Below are positions 1 to 11,400 of a stretch of DNA of 64,000 nt, piece by piece. Both the position numbers and the translations under genes were made by a program. Below the pieces are notes generated by a model. The model ran no database searches, had not been told where the DNA came from, and saw only the letters and a program-made list of their open reading frames with translations. The stretch's first letter is position 1. Every line of letters begins with the position of its first letter. The DNA is from Linyphia triangularis (lineage: Eukaryota; Arthropoda; Arachnida; Araneae; Linyphiidae): assembly GCA_963978545.1 (NCBI GenBank), contig OZ021727.1, positions 45,421,385 to 45,485,384 of the forward strand, read 5' to 3'.

Positions 1-1390
1 AAATAAAAAACTAAGAAGATGCGATTTGAGTAAAATGATCAGAAGGTATCAGTTATCTTCCCAAAACAAACACAAATCATCAATAGATGACATTGAATAA
101 CTGTCCTATCTTGTTTTAGCAGTAGGGTTCGGTCGGTAAATAAGATTTTGACATACAGCGCCATCTGTTGCCAAAAATTGAACGATTTTTTTATATTCGC
201 GAAAATAATCGATTTGATTCCTGATATCTGTGAAAACTGCATTCGCTTACTGCCAAATGCTTGTGGATTTTTTGATTTGTGTAATTTTAATATTAATTAT
301 TGTATAGGTTTAGTTTTGAATATTTACAAACAGATTTGTATGGTTTCAAATAATACATAAACACGCCCTTCGCCATGCATTTCAAATTCTCCCAATCCTT
401 AATCATTTTCTCCTGCCACTCAGTCCTTACCGGCACAATGATGAGAGGTTCAAACCCTCAAACCGCGGTTTGAATCTTTCATGTCGTACCCGACACGCAA
501 GAATCAAATGAAAGGGTGTACGAAGAAGGAGAGAGGGAGGGAGAGGGACAGGTGCCATTTAATTTGATGGATGATTCGACCCCAGCAGCGTCTAATCAAC
601 CGCGCGATGCTGGTGTCACATCATTTTTCATCTGCCCCTTGTAATTGCTACTTCGCTTTTTAATACCCCAGAATAAATGAGCGAAAGAGTTACGGAGACT
701 TCTTTTTTCCTTTTTACGTTGATGTTATTGTATTCTTTTTCTTCCTTTTTTTTTTAAATTACTGGCTTCCCCTCCCTCGGCTTTATGTGGCCTTTTTGAA
801 AGGACTTCAAAGGTTGTGCGGAAGATGATAGAGCTTGAGAGAGAAAATTAAAGATGGAATCGTGCGGGCCGCCAATTTGGGACCGCTTCCAGCACGTTCC
901 GGGTCCCCTTTTTAAGTGCCAAAACATACATTAAATGATTATCTAGGGACTTTGGTACCAGCCGGATCATGTAATGATTGAGGAATGAAGGTGGAAAAGT
1001 TTTTTTTTCTTTTTTTTTTCTGTGCTTGAATTGTGGGTTTGTTTTCATGGCTTTTAAACTTGTTAGGGGTCTTATTTTTGTAAAGAGATCATAGTTTCCT
1101 TTCAGACTCTTAAAAGGATTATGCTGACCTTAACGCCTTGTTAATGGATATTTTAGAGGATCGTGCAACTTTGCAGGATAAACAAAATAATAATCGACTT
1201 GTAACTAGAAAAAGCATCTAAGAAGAAAGAAGGGGTGGGGGGGGGGGGGGTGGAATCCTAATGTAAAATTCAGAAATATATCTATAAGTACACGACATAT
1301 AATTATTTTATCCTAAATTAATATATATAATAATTAAAAGCATAGAGAACATCGATTTGATTTAAAAATTGCATTCATTTTAAAGTTATG
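1..1390. other. Non-coding stretch with a GC-raised core (about 361-1000)
   Basis: No convincing coding region is visible; the short open frames lack recognisable domains. The core is clearly less AT-rich than its flanks. It contains a perfect 14-bp palindrome, CAAACCGCGGTTTG (459-472), preceded by another TTCAAACC that can pair with the downstream GGTTTGAA. A poly-G run lies at about 1237-1250. The core could be a conserved regulatory element or unique spacer; the sequence alone cannot decide. Confidence 0.35.
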
Positions 1391-1396
1391 ATATTG

Positions 1397-1510
1397 TGGT
1401 GGTCTCGTGTACAAATAATAGATACAATGCCTAGACACCAGAGATCTCTTATCTAGTGGTTAACGAGCCAGCCTACTAATCTAGGAGTCCGTGGATCGAC
1501 TCACCGTTAG
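1397..1510 (+). repeat. tRNA-derived SINE-like repeat, copy 1
   Basis: About 114 bp, repeated 289 bp downstream. It has an A-box-like word TCTAGTGGTTAACG (1452-1465) and a degenerate B-box GGATCGACTCA (1493-1503), spaced as in tRNA-derived RNA polymerase III promoters. The tRNA cloverleaf is not intact, so it is not called a tRNA gene. The next 175 bp may be the body of this copy. Confidence 0.55.
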
Positions 1511-1685
1511 CGTATTTCGCTACATTGGTGACTACTGGACAACGAATCATGCTGCCATCTATTGGCGCCTTCTGAAAATATTGCACGACTTCCACATTAC
1601 CATATCAGCATCTTTAGCGACTCATTACAGCACGCAAGCAACTCAATCGTTCGCCCCTTCGCGACTCCCTGGGAAGGGGCTATAT

Positions 1686-1800
1686 GGTGGTCTCGTGCAC
1701 AAGTAACAGATACAACATTTAGCCATCAGAGATCTGTTTTGTCTAGTGGTTAACGCACCTGTCTACTGATCTAGGAGTCCCTGGTTCGACTCCTTGTTGC
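1686..1800 (+). repeat. tRNA-derived SINE-like repeat, copy 2
   Basis: Direct repeat of 1397-1510, with the same A-box TCTAGTGGTTAACG (1742-1755) and a consensus B-box GGTTCGACTCC (1783-1793). The better B-box suggests a younger or better-preserved copy. Two copies in one orientation could be a tandem SINE insertion, a dimeric SINE, or a small element with terminal direct repeats. Confidence 0.6.
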
Positions 1801-1809
1801 AAACTCGCC

Positions 1810-2744
1810 TACAGTATAAAACAAATAGATAATACGTTAATATATATATCACCGACATTATCTCGCATTCTGTCGATCCTGATGACCTCCAATAGCCGAA
1901 AAGGGGCAAATAAAGTTTTATTTTTTTGAATTATTAAAAGCTTATGACTGGTACATTTTACAGTTGCATATTTCTATATAATTAGAAATTATAAGGCACA
2001 TAAGGCACCAGTTGAAACGTGAGGAATATATCAAACACTTTAATTTAATAATCACGAAATATTTATACTAAAAATTGCGCTGTAATTTATTCAATAATTT
2101 TCCTTGCCGTGGATTCGATTCAATACACACCTTCACTTGATTTACAAACCAAACTTATAAAGAACCCTTTCAAACATGAACGCTCTATCTCGAATGTGGA
2201 TCGTCTTATTTACTGCTCGCTGAGCTGAATGAAAGGCACGATTTCGCAAGGATGCGAAAGGAACCATATTGCACTTATTTCAGCGTTACAGAGGCAATCA
2301 ATGGATGAGAGAGCCAATGATGAGCGTAACTGTTATAGTAACTGTAATAGATCTTTCTCAATAGTTGTAAATGTGAGACGAAATATATCGAACTTCTGCT
2401 TGATCTCTCACATAAAATAACGTTAAGCACTATAAAATTTTTAATTAGTTATGTTGTGAACTAGTTGTGAGTTAGTTAAGTGCGCCCAATCAGTATCGAT
2501 TATAAAATTATATTTTTCTTCAAGACTATTGAGAGAAGTATCAGCTTCTTTGGATACTGTATTTTTGTTGACCCTAATTATGTGTAAGATTTTTAAAGAT
2601 CAAACAAAATGTACCGTGATGATTAGTTGTCTCTTCTGCCACATAATTCACTATGTTGTAAAAAGATAATGTATTTTATTATAAAATTCAATGACATTCA
2701 TATATATAACGAATGTAGCGGGATTATTTTGCGAGAAAACCTTC
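1810..2744. other. AT-rich spacer, nothing recognised
   Basis: AT-rich DNA with scattered short open frames that look fortuitous. The rightmost part may belong to the upstream flank or an extended LTR of the retroelement that follows, because the LTR start is not securely fixed. Confidence 0.4.
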
Positions 2745-2983
2745 AGTTCCTACTCTCTCGAGAACCTGTTCCTGACAACATATGTGACGCCACGCTTACC
2801 TGCGAACCTGTTCCATGTCACGTCTGACGTAACTCTTGCCACCTAAGCAGTTGTGAGTTTTTTTTTATTTTAGAAGTTAGTTGAATTCTTAGCGCTGTGA
2901 AGGCCGCTTGTAAATATTAAAAAATTGATTCTTCAGTATCCTTTTGTTTATGTGTCAAATTAATAAAGTAACCTGACATAACT
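2745..2983 (+). repeat. 5' LTR of element 1
   Basis: The right edge is secure: it ends in AACT directly before the primer-binding site. The left edge is tentative, chosen because AGTT at 2745 forms the AGT...ACT ends seen in gypsy/errantivirus LTRs. From about 2757 it matches 7494-7680, apart from about 40 bp present here and absent there. Confidence 0.6.
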
Positions 2984-3001
2984 TGGCGCCCAACGTGGGG
3001 C
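2984..3001 (+). promoter_or_regulatory. Primer-binding site, tRNA-Lys type
   Basis: TGGCGCCCAACGTGGGGC is the exact complement of the 3' end of the tRNA-Lys1,2 class, the primer used by gypsy and several retroviruses. It abuts the LTR with no spacer. This is the strongest evidence for where the 5' LTR ends. Confidence 0.92.
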
Positions 3002-3962
3002 CGATCTACGATGTTTGAATTATCGGATGATGTGTAAATTTTCAACTCAACGCAACAGTGCAAGAATTTCGTAATATGGCGTCTACTTTTTTCTTCAACG
3101 GTTTTGTTATGGAAACTTGTCGTTTGGGAAAAACGGATAACTGCGTCAACAGGTGTTGAAGGTTGAGGTATATTCCACATCAGAATAAAGATAAGTAAAG
3201 TCCTTTTGCTTTTTGAATTATCAAATTCAAATTTGGTTTTGGAATAATTCGGTCGAAATAAATCCAAGAATAAAATTCCTTTCTATAAAAATTCCTTGTA
3301 TGAAACTACCTTTAATAACTGAAGAAGATTTTTTATTATTTCTGATAACTCTGGAGATATTATGATATACCTATAGTGTATATTAGTGATACATAGTGAA
3401 ATCTGATTAATAAGTTAATCTGATCAATATAGTTGAATTGTTGCTTTTAACTATAAATAAGTGTTCATACTTTCAAAGAGAAGAATATTTTGAACTTTTA
3501 AAAATAAAAAGTAAACAAGTGTGATCTGTGTTTTTTGTAAACATAAGTATACAAATATATTTTACACTCTGTTTAAATAAAGATAACTAGGAAGGTTTAC
3601 ATTGGAAGGCGCAATCTTAAATATTCTACTTTTGAATAAGGCCTGCATTCTTTTGATAAAGACCGCATGTTTTAAGTAAAGTTATACATTTGAATAAGAG
3701 TTTTGCTTTGTATATTGAATAAAAAGAAACAAGTATAGCTTGCATGTTATTTCATGAATAAAAATACATTTGAATATTATTACTGTTTTTATGGTGTCGT
3801 TTTTCAAGGTATAGATTTTAATTTCAAATAAATAAGAAAGTGCCCACTCTTGCGGAATAGAATCTGGACGTTTGACCTAGATGACACCATGGCGTTCTCC
3901 CCGAAAGGTAGGAAGTGTGACTTGCAAAGGTTAGCAATTGACTTAAATGTGGAGGGAAGAAG
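3002..3962 (+). pseudogene. gag: Leader and lost gag region of element 1
   Basis: This is the place of the leader and Gag. Only traces remain: an ATG at about 3078 followed by about 25 codons, and a short frame from about 3888 ending just before the protease frame at 3963. The middle (about 3290-3840) is very AT-rich and shows no coding character, so capsid sequence has been deleted or replaced. No capsid motif is visible. Confidence 0.5.
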
Positions 3963-4676
3963 ATGAAAGCGTTTCACTCAAACCCTAACCCTAGAAATGA
4001 AACTGGAAATGGGAAAAGACTAACTGTCAGTTGTTATGGGTATGGTAAAATAGGAGTGATTAAAACTAAATATCCCACCTGTTCATCGGGTAGAAATGAG
4101 AAGATTGCTGTCAACTTCTTGACTATGCACACCAACCAAGCAACAAGCTCACCACTGGCTTTACTTGACACCAACATATCAGGAGTGAATTCTCGAGGCT
4201 GTGCAGACACTGACGCCTCCAGATCAGTCGCTGGAGAGATCTTATACTCCTGTCTGTTGCACAAGGGTGTGAAATTCCAACCCACAACAATTACGATGAC
4301 ATTGACAAATGGATGCAAGTCCAAGGAAGAAGCGTACACCGCCCCGGTGAACATTAGCGTTGAAGAGAAATTCATTACATTGGACAATCTGGCTCTGCCA
4401 AGAACAAAAGGGTATCGTACTCTGCTAGGGACAGACTTCCTAGAAAAGACTGGTATCGTACTCAACATAAAGAATAGAAATTGGCACTTCTGTGAGAACC
4501 CAAAGCGGAAGATTAACTTCCAAGAAGATATTCCAGTTAGCCTCTTACTTTTTTTAGGAGCTGTTCCAGAACCAGACGTTCCACAACCAGTTCTCCCTGA
4601 ATCAGGCGTCTTGCCTGAAGACATAGCAACATCTCAGATTGATGAGGTTCTGCAACCAGTCAACTGTAGACTTTGA
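3963..4676 (+). pseudogene. pol: Nucleocapsid tail and retropepsin-like protease, element 1
   Basis: An open frame of 237 codons. Near residues 24-41 the sequence CYGYGKIGVIKTKYPTC looks like a zinc knuckle in which at least two expected metal ligands are tyrosine. Residues about 80-84 (CADTDASRS) are the aspartic protease active-site loop, DTxAS type. Residues about 156-172 (LLGTDFLEKTGIVLNIKN) are the conserved retropepsin flap and C-terminal region. This part of a Pol polyprotein would cleave Gag-Pol. It stays open although the rest is destroyed, which is plausible for a fairly young copy. A fusion to upstream Gag is no longer present. Confidence 0.8.
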
Positions 4677-4864
4677 GAAGGGGATGGAGAAGGCTTATCC
4701 AATAAGCAGCGAACCCAATTAAACCATTTGGTAATGGAGTTCAGGGATACCTTCAATCCAGGGAGAGACCCAACGCCATATCTGAAGCATCGCATTGACC
4801 AGGCTCTCCACCAGGTCGTCTAGTGACATCAGAGAAGAACAACTCTCAAAGATGAAAATTTGAA
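4677..4864 (+). pseudogene. Stub before RT; site of the RT/RNase H deletion
   Basis: After the protease stop, the translated sequence matches the linker that precedes RT in gypsy elements ('L..E...tf.pgrdPTPYLKHRID...'), to about 4830. The next recognisable Pol residues belong to the region before the integrase zinc domain. The whole reverse transcriptase and RNase H (normally about 1.5-2 kb) are therefore missing at about 4820-4865. Confidence 0.65.
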
Positions 4865-5757
4865 GACAATTATTGAGACTTTTGAGCAAATAAGTTCCAA
4901 GAATGAGAATTTCCTCAATTAGACGAATAGTGATTCCTCATGAGTCAAGGAGTACTCTACAGATACTTACCAGATTCTGACTCGGATGAAGCACAGATGG
5001 TAGTTCCCAAACAAGAATGGAACAACATTCTAAAAGAACATCCTATGCTCCGATTGCCGGTCACTATGGTGAAGAGGGAACATTTAAAAGAATTTTCAAA
5101 AGATATTTCTGGTCAGGAATGCGATCCTTCATCCTCGAGTATGTCAAGAAATGCCCTGATTGCAGTAGATATATAGCTGAAAATCAGAAGCCAACTGGAC
5201 TTCTAAGAACCCCAGTTTATTTCCAGCGATTTGAAACTTTGGCAATTGATCTTTTTGGCCTTTTGCCCCGAAACACCAGATGGGAAGAAATAGATATTCA
5301 TCGTGGAAGATACATCGACGAAATGGGTAGAACTCTTCGCCTTACAAGATACCACCGCCTGAGAGTGTGCCATAACCTTGCTAGAAGAGATCATTTTGAG
5401 ATATGGGCTACCGAGACGTCTCATCTCTGACAATGGTTCGCAGTTCATCAGTACGGTGATGCAGCAGATCTGTAATCTACTGGGTATTGTACAGATTCTT
5501 ACTCCAGTTTATTATCCCCAATCTAACCCAGTTGAGAGGAAAAACAGGGATCTAAAACCTCGTATTGCTATCCTAGTTGGAAACGGCCTCACACAGCTTG
5601 GTCCGAAAAACTGCCATTTATTCGTTTTTCCATGAATTCTGCTCAGTGCTCTTCAAATGGACATTCTGCTGCCTTCCTGCAATTTGGTAGGGAAATGCGC
5701 ACACCAGTCGACGTAAATCAAGATTTACTCAGTGTAATCCGCAATGACAATTTCGTG
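4865..5757 (+). pseudogene. pol: Integrase remnant of element 1, three frameshifts
   Basis: Fragments in alternating frames (about 4940-5176, 5017-5430, 5378-5635, 5632-5757) together cover a retroviral-type integrase. The first pair holds the H2C2 zinc domain (GHYGEEGTF...KKCPDC). The catalytic core shows AIDLFG (first Asp), SDNGSQF (second Asp) and NPVERKNRD (Glu), so all three acidic residues survive but in different frames. The final fragment runs into a hAT insertion at 5766; a few integrase codons resume at 7472. Non-functional. Confidence 0.8.
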
Positions 5758-5765
5758 GCAGAAAA

Positions 5766-7463
5766 TAGGCTTGGGCGATGTATCGATACATCGTCCAAAA
5801 CCGGTGTGAAATCAACATCGTCAAACCGGTGTCACTATTTTCGCATAACCGATACATCAGGATCTTTTTTGACGAGAGAACGATCCTTGCCTAGCACTTC
5901 AAGGACGAAGAACCTTGATGCCATGATTGATGCGCGGGGTTTTAAGAAACGTATTGAAACCGACAACACCGCGCCGTTTGAAACACGATACTTCAACACA
6001 TCGAGAGTAATCCACCCTGCATATGCGCGGTGTCTCCAAGACTGTATAGAAACGTACTGTAACAGCTAACACCGCGCCGTTTGAGACGATTTCCATTTGC
6101 TGGGGCGATACTTCATCCGCATCGTAGTAATCGTATCCACCTTCGGTATGTGCGATGTTTACAAGATTGTATAGAAACAAAGCGCCGCATACGGCATCGC
6201 GCACTTAATCTCTCATACATGTTGCATTCGCTTTTGCATCCCATGCCTTTGGAAATTTCAAATAAAGTTTGAAAAAAGTGCTCATTTCAAGGGAAAAAAG
6301 CACGTATGACTTTTTGAAATTATAATTCAGTTTTACAATGTGTTTTTTTTTAGGTCTCGCGTTTATTTCGTACTTCGTTTTTACAGCTGAGTATAGAAAT
6401 TTCGAGGTGGTTTTCAGGCGCCAGTAGTCTAGTAATATTGGAGATTTGATGAAAGATGTATTCCATTTATTGCTTTAAAAAAAATTTATTGTTTTCTCAA
6501 CTTTTGAAAAACGTTTTGATTTTTATTTAATTTGTCATCAGATGTAAGACCTTGATATTCTATTTTTGGAATTCAATTAAGTATTTCCTGGACTTATTGT
6601 GTTTCATTTTTTTTTTTTTTTTTTTTTAAACTTGGAAGAAATAAAATATAAAAAATTTATATCTTTAAATCTTTTACATTAACTTCAGAATTTTTTTATC
6701 CAACATTTTTACCCTTTGAGAGCTTTGCTTTATTACTCAAGGGGATTGCTGTATTCTAGCGCAGTAATTTCTGTCTAATTCTTACCCAGTTAAGATAATC
6801 AGGTTATTTATTACTATGATGGTTTGTTATATCTGCCAAAGTCAATATGAACTAGCGCATGGACTGATCACAATTGTTTCTATAGTTTGATTGCTTAAAT
6901 GCATATAAACGATTTTTTTCCCATTTACCTTGAAGGATTTTCTCTTGTGACTCGGAAGTAAATAAATGTTTTATAATTTTTTTTTTCAGTTTGCACAATT
7001 TGAATAAAGTTTATTTCCATAAGATTAATTACTCAATCCAACTTTCTTCTTAAAAATGAGGAAATGCAGATTTTTTGGCACAAAATAAAGAATATTAGAA
7101 TTTTAACTGTTACGCATTAATTTTATTTTTATTGTTTAATAGTTATATTGTACTAGTAAGTAATACAATATTCATTATAAAGTATGTTTTGTATTTAATA
7201 ATTAAGAATATCCAATAACTAAAGTAACATGTGCACTGCCATGAAATGCACTTGTCTCCACCCCCCCCCCCTCCCGTCTCCTTTCCTGGATAATAACAAA
7301 TTAGCTAAGTAAGCATAACTTTCGGCTATATAGCGTGTTATGAAAACGTTGTTTTATAGTATTTTGTAAAAAATATATAGTTCACATCACGATGTATCGT
7401 GACATCGTGATGTTTGCTTCCCGATGTATCGCGATGCAGAAATGTTAACATCGCCCAGGCCTA
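5766..7463. mobile_element. Non-autonomous hAT transposon nested in the integrase (hAT-1)
   Basis: 1698 bp flanked by a perfect 8-bp duplication GCAGAAAA (5758-5765 and 7464-7471), the hAT hallmark. Ends are inverted: TAGGCTTGGGCGATG on the left against TAGGCCTGGGCGATG on the right (reverse complement). The word CGATGTATCG or its complement recurs near both ends (5776-5785, 5784-5793, 7390-7399, 7422-7431), as expected of subterminal transposase sites. The interior carries an imperfect tandem repeat (about 5961-6055 and 6069-6179) and AT-rich DNA; no transposase is recognised. Confidence 0.9.
5961..6179 (+). repeat. Imperfect tandem repeat inside hAT-1
   Basis: Two units of about 95-110 bp share CACCGCGCCGTTTGA at the start, CGATACTTC in the middle and a run ending ACTGTATAGAAAC / ATTGTATAGAAAC. 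They open short frames that resemble no protein known to me and are probably not coding. Confidence 0.6.
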
Positions 7464-7471
7464 GCAGAAAA

Positions 7472-7684
7472 CACACCATACTTAAGTTTGCAAATCTGAG
7501 TCGGGAGATACCTGCTCCTGACAACACGTCTGACGTAACGCTTGCCACCTAAACAGTTGTATTTTTTTTTCTTTTAGAAGTAAGTTGAGTTTTTAGCACT
7601 ATGAAGCTCGCTTATAAATGTATTAAAATATTGGTTCTTCAGTATCCTCTCGTTTATGTGTCAGTTTAGTAAAGTAACCTGACT
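7472..7684 (+). repeat. Integrase tail and truncated 3' LTR of element 1
   Basis: The first about 20 bases continue the integrase after the hAT insertion. From about 7494 the sequence matches the 5' LTR (ACCTG.TCCTGACAAC..., then GCCACCTAA.CAGTTGT, then TCAGTATCCT.TCGTTTATGTGTCA) to GTAACCTGAC at about 7680. The front of the LTR, the polypurine tract and the rest of integrase are deleted. Confidence 0.75.
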
Positions 7685-8099
7685 ATACGAATTCAATAAA
7701 ATATATTTATTATGATACAGTAGAAAAATTTAAGGAAACTGTCCATTTGTTTATTACAACTTATTTGAAATTGTGTGCAAGTAACTTTATTAATTCATTA
7801 CTTACTATTTGAATTGGTTTTTTATTGGTTTATGTTTTGATTTGGTTCACAAAACTTATTTCCATACTTCAAAATAGAAACATGTTTTTTTTTTTAATAA
7901 TATATCCTGATAAAAACGAATGTAATATCTGTCTGTTTATTTTCAAATTATGCATTTCTGACAATTCCAGGAATATTCGAGCAATTAAAGAATTTAAGCA
8001 CAGGGGGGAAAAAATAAAAAATCCTCACGAGGCTAGAATACAAAAGAAGAAAAAAATCCACTTTATTATAATTCAGACAAGTTTGAAAGCCCCACAGTG
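7685..8099. other. AT-rich spacer
   Basis: Very AT-rich with T-runs; no feature recognised. Confidence 0.4.
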
Positions 8100-8460
8100 A
8101 AGGGTCTCGCGATGTAAAAAAAAAAAAGCAAAAAAAAGCATAAAAAACAATGTGGGAGTGGGGGAGAAAAAGAAATTTCTTCGAGAAAAAACTGACGAAA
8201 ATGAAGGGACAAAAAATGAACTTAAGTGAAGTAATAAAGAGGCAAAGGAAATTCTCCATCTGTCATTTACCGCTGCTAATTTAAATCCCGCAGAAACAGG
8301 CTCAGCTATCAGAACTGTCATTTTAATTTGTCGTTCAACTCTTAGATTACCGCGCTGTCGCTGACAAAAGTAAAATTTCCCGAAGAAAAATGAAAGGGGG
8401 GGAGGGAGGCCATACCCCTCGATATCGTTTGCTCTGACGATTATGAAATGAGGCATTGAA
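8100..8460. other. GC-raised island, possible regulatory element
   Basis: Stands out from AT-rich flanks. It holds A-runs and words such as AACTGTCATTTTAATTTG (8313-8330), which combines TALE-like TGTCA and homeodomain-like TTAATT motifs. The open frames here are low-complexity phenylalanine or lysine strings and are not credible genes. Confidence 0.25.
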
Positions 8461-11400
8461 AATAAAAATGGTACAAGTCAGGGTGTTTGTTGGGAAGTAT
8501 CAATGTGATGGTGTAATTATGAAGAGTTAATTGCGTGATTAAGAAAGTCTGGGATGACATCACTGACTTTTGATTAGTGCGACAACTGGAAATAAATTAA
8601 TGATATTTAATATGTGATGATTGCGGTAATTGAGGTTTTAATTCGGGCGTTGGATTATGAATTTGGAAATTGGGATTTGTTTGGGATAAATTAACAAAAA
8701 TTAGCAAAATTTTTAGTTGTGATAAATAATTTGTTTCTGGTTTGCAGATGATGGAGTCAACGAATATTATGGAAAATCAGTAAAATCATCGGGAGTAGCA
8801 TGGCATTTTTGGTAAAATTATTTATTGCTCACATATCGGAATGTATAGGCTTTAATAAAGGTAAAAATAAGGTGAAGGGAAAAATAAATTGCATAAAATT
8901 TACGCCTGGTTGAAAGGAAACTTTTCTGGCTAAATAAACTAATGCATAGTGCACAAAAATTGAAAGGGGATTAAACGTACTGAAGATGAAAAAACAAGTA
9001 ACGAAAGCAACAAGTGACTGAGACATATGGGTGTCCATAATTAAAGTTCAACTTTCAGAAAGTAGTAAAAATACCGATCAAAATGACCTGAAATTTGACC
9101 TGTATATGAAGAAAGGGAAAATTATATAGCATAAAATTTGTTTACGAAGAATTGAAGGTGAGATTTAATTACAATCACCCCTAGATGTTTATAATTAGAA
9201 ATCAACTTTTAAAAAGCATCATGGCAGTTTTTCTTATGCCAAATCATAGCTTTCAAAAGCAATGGTATGACACAAGAAAAAAAAATAGTTCCAAATATTT
9301 TTTTTTGCTATTTCTCCTTTCTTTGATTATATACTAGCCAATTTTCAGGTCATTCTGACCAGGTTTCTTTTTTTTTTTTTTCCCCTTTTAAAAAAATAAA
9401 TAAATTAATTTTAATTTTAATATTGACATACATAAATACGAGAATACACTGTATTAATGAATAAAATTATTATCAATAGTCTTACATTAATGTTAGTAAA
9501 ACATTTAATACTGTACGAAGACTAAGAATTTAGTTTTAAAGAAAAAATATGCCATTTTACTAACATCTGAGATATAAAAATCAGTATGATTTCAACTGAT
9601 ATCTTTAAAAATACACTGTTACCATTAATCATATAACTTTCAAAATTTTGTACCTTTACGGTACGGTTTAAATTTTGTACCTTTACACATCCAAAAACGG
9701 ATGTATTTGAACAGTTGTGTTCAAATTATTTTATTCTGCGTTTTGTAGACTTAGAGTACATGAATAATATTCAAAAAACAACATTTTCATTTATCTCTTC
9801 CAAGCAGCTTCAAATTATGAATGAAATATGTAAAATCAAAATTAAATCCTACAACAAAAAATTATTATTCATAGACAAACTTCATCATTAAGTTATATTT
9901 TTCTAAAAATATTATTAAATGTCTTAAATTTTAAAACAAGTTTCTTAAATTATATTTTTAAGAGTTGTTTATTATGTAGACAATTCGAGTTGGTCCTAAT
10001 TCTATATACATATACAATTGAAATGATTTTCTTTAATGTTATGTTAAAGTGTAAGAATTTTATTCAACGCATCAGAATTAAAAATAAAGCATTTTTATGT
10101 ATAATGTATTTGCATTAATTTTCTAATCAGTGAATTATAGTTTAAAAGACATTATTAGAATTGAAATGACCTAAACTAACTTGTAATTAACTTAAAGAAC
10201 CAATAAGAATTGTGAGTTTAGCTTTAGTATTTAAACAATTATAAATATTTAGATAAAAATGTGAAAAAATATATAGATTTTAGATTCAGAAATACTTAAA
10301 AATGTGTTTATAACAATATATATGAGAGTTTGCTTGATATCATACTCACAACTATTTTCTACAGAGCCTAATTTGAATATTTCTAATATCAGATCATGCA
10401 TACTGAAGTTATGTCTGTTTGAGTAATGTCTTACGATACAAAAAGGTAATTCTTCAGAAGGTTTACTTATGTGATACAAAACAGGTAATGTGATGCAAAA
10501 CATGTAATGTGACACATAACATGCGTGTGTTCACAAAACCCATTGTAATTTAAAAAGTATTTTGACTTTCAAAAAGGAAATGATATAATTTTAAAGATAA
10601 CGAATTGGAGAATATTTTTTAACAAAAAGGCAAAAATGCCTACTGGAGTCACAATTCGCGATTCCCTATGTAAATGTATATTTTCATCGCTGAAAGTAAA
10701 GATTTGATTTCAAAAACATAACTGACAGGATATAAATTATCGTTCACAAAATAATTCCTCTACTTCAGCTCTCAGTTTTAAATTTTGAATGTAGAAAAAT
10801 TAAATGTAAAGCTTTCCACAAAATAGTTTTTTTATCAAAGCTTTTTTCTAAAAAAAAACCCTTCAACTACTTTAGTAATTTATCTTCCGTAATTTCCCGC
10901 ATCAATAACTAGTATCCTCAACATAAGAAGAAGAAAAATCCTGTGGAAAAATACATAAATCTTCTGTACATATTTTTTCAGTATGCAAATTAAAAAAATG
11001 ACAACATACTAACTGGATGAATATTCGCCAAATGAATTTCGATTTATTCCAAACTGTCAATATCAAGACTATTACTGTACATATGCTAATGAATGCATCA
11101 CCGAAGGATAAATTCAAAACTATTACATATATAATTCAGTTACTTAGTATGCTGAAAATTATTAACCTATATAGATTAATAACTCTTATTCATGAGATGT
11201 CAAGCTATATAAGCTGGATGATATTTTCTTACTTATTAAAGGTGTTATATTAGATTAGGGTATAATTGAGTAATGGCTACCTTGCATTAAAATGACTCTA
11301 CGGATGAAAAAAATAGATTCGAGATGACCTGGCGATTATAAACGACTCAGTAATAAATCACCGGTGAAGATGTGTTCTTCAATAATAAATTAATATTCAG

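Larger units (their letters stand above)
2745..7684 (+). mobile_element. Degenerate gypsy/errantivirus-like LTR retroelement (element 1)
   Basis: Order along the plus strand: LTR, primer-binding site, leader, gag/nucleocapsid remnant, retropepsin, a short stub before reverse transcriptase, integrase fragments, and a partial LTR. RT and RNase H are absent, the integrase is broken by frameshifts, and a hAT element has inserted into it. No envelope frame is seen. The protease and integrase most resemble gypsy-type Pol proteins remembered from spider genomes; no search was run. The copy cannot be autonomous. Confidence 0.85.

Noticed and set aside
1742..1793. A tRNA gene
   Set aside because: Good A- and B-boxes but no cloverleaf acceptor stem, and the block is part of a duplicated repeat.
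4034..4624. A 196-codon minus-strand frame
   Set aside because: Antisense shadow of the protease frame at 3963-4676, which has clear retropepsin motifs.
5632..6272. Envelope gene downstream of integrase, as in errantiviruses
   Set aside because: The open frames here lie mainly in the hAT insertion and its tandem repeat; no signal peptide, cleavage site or membrane anchor is seen.
7948..8456. Phenylalanine-rich minus-strand frames that could be membrane proteins
   Set aside because: They arise from A-runs on the plus strand; no start context or domain.
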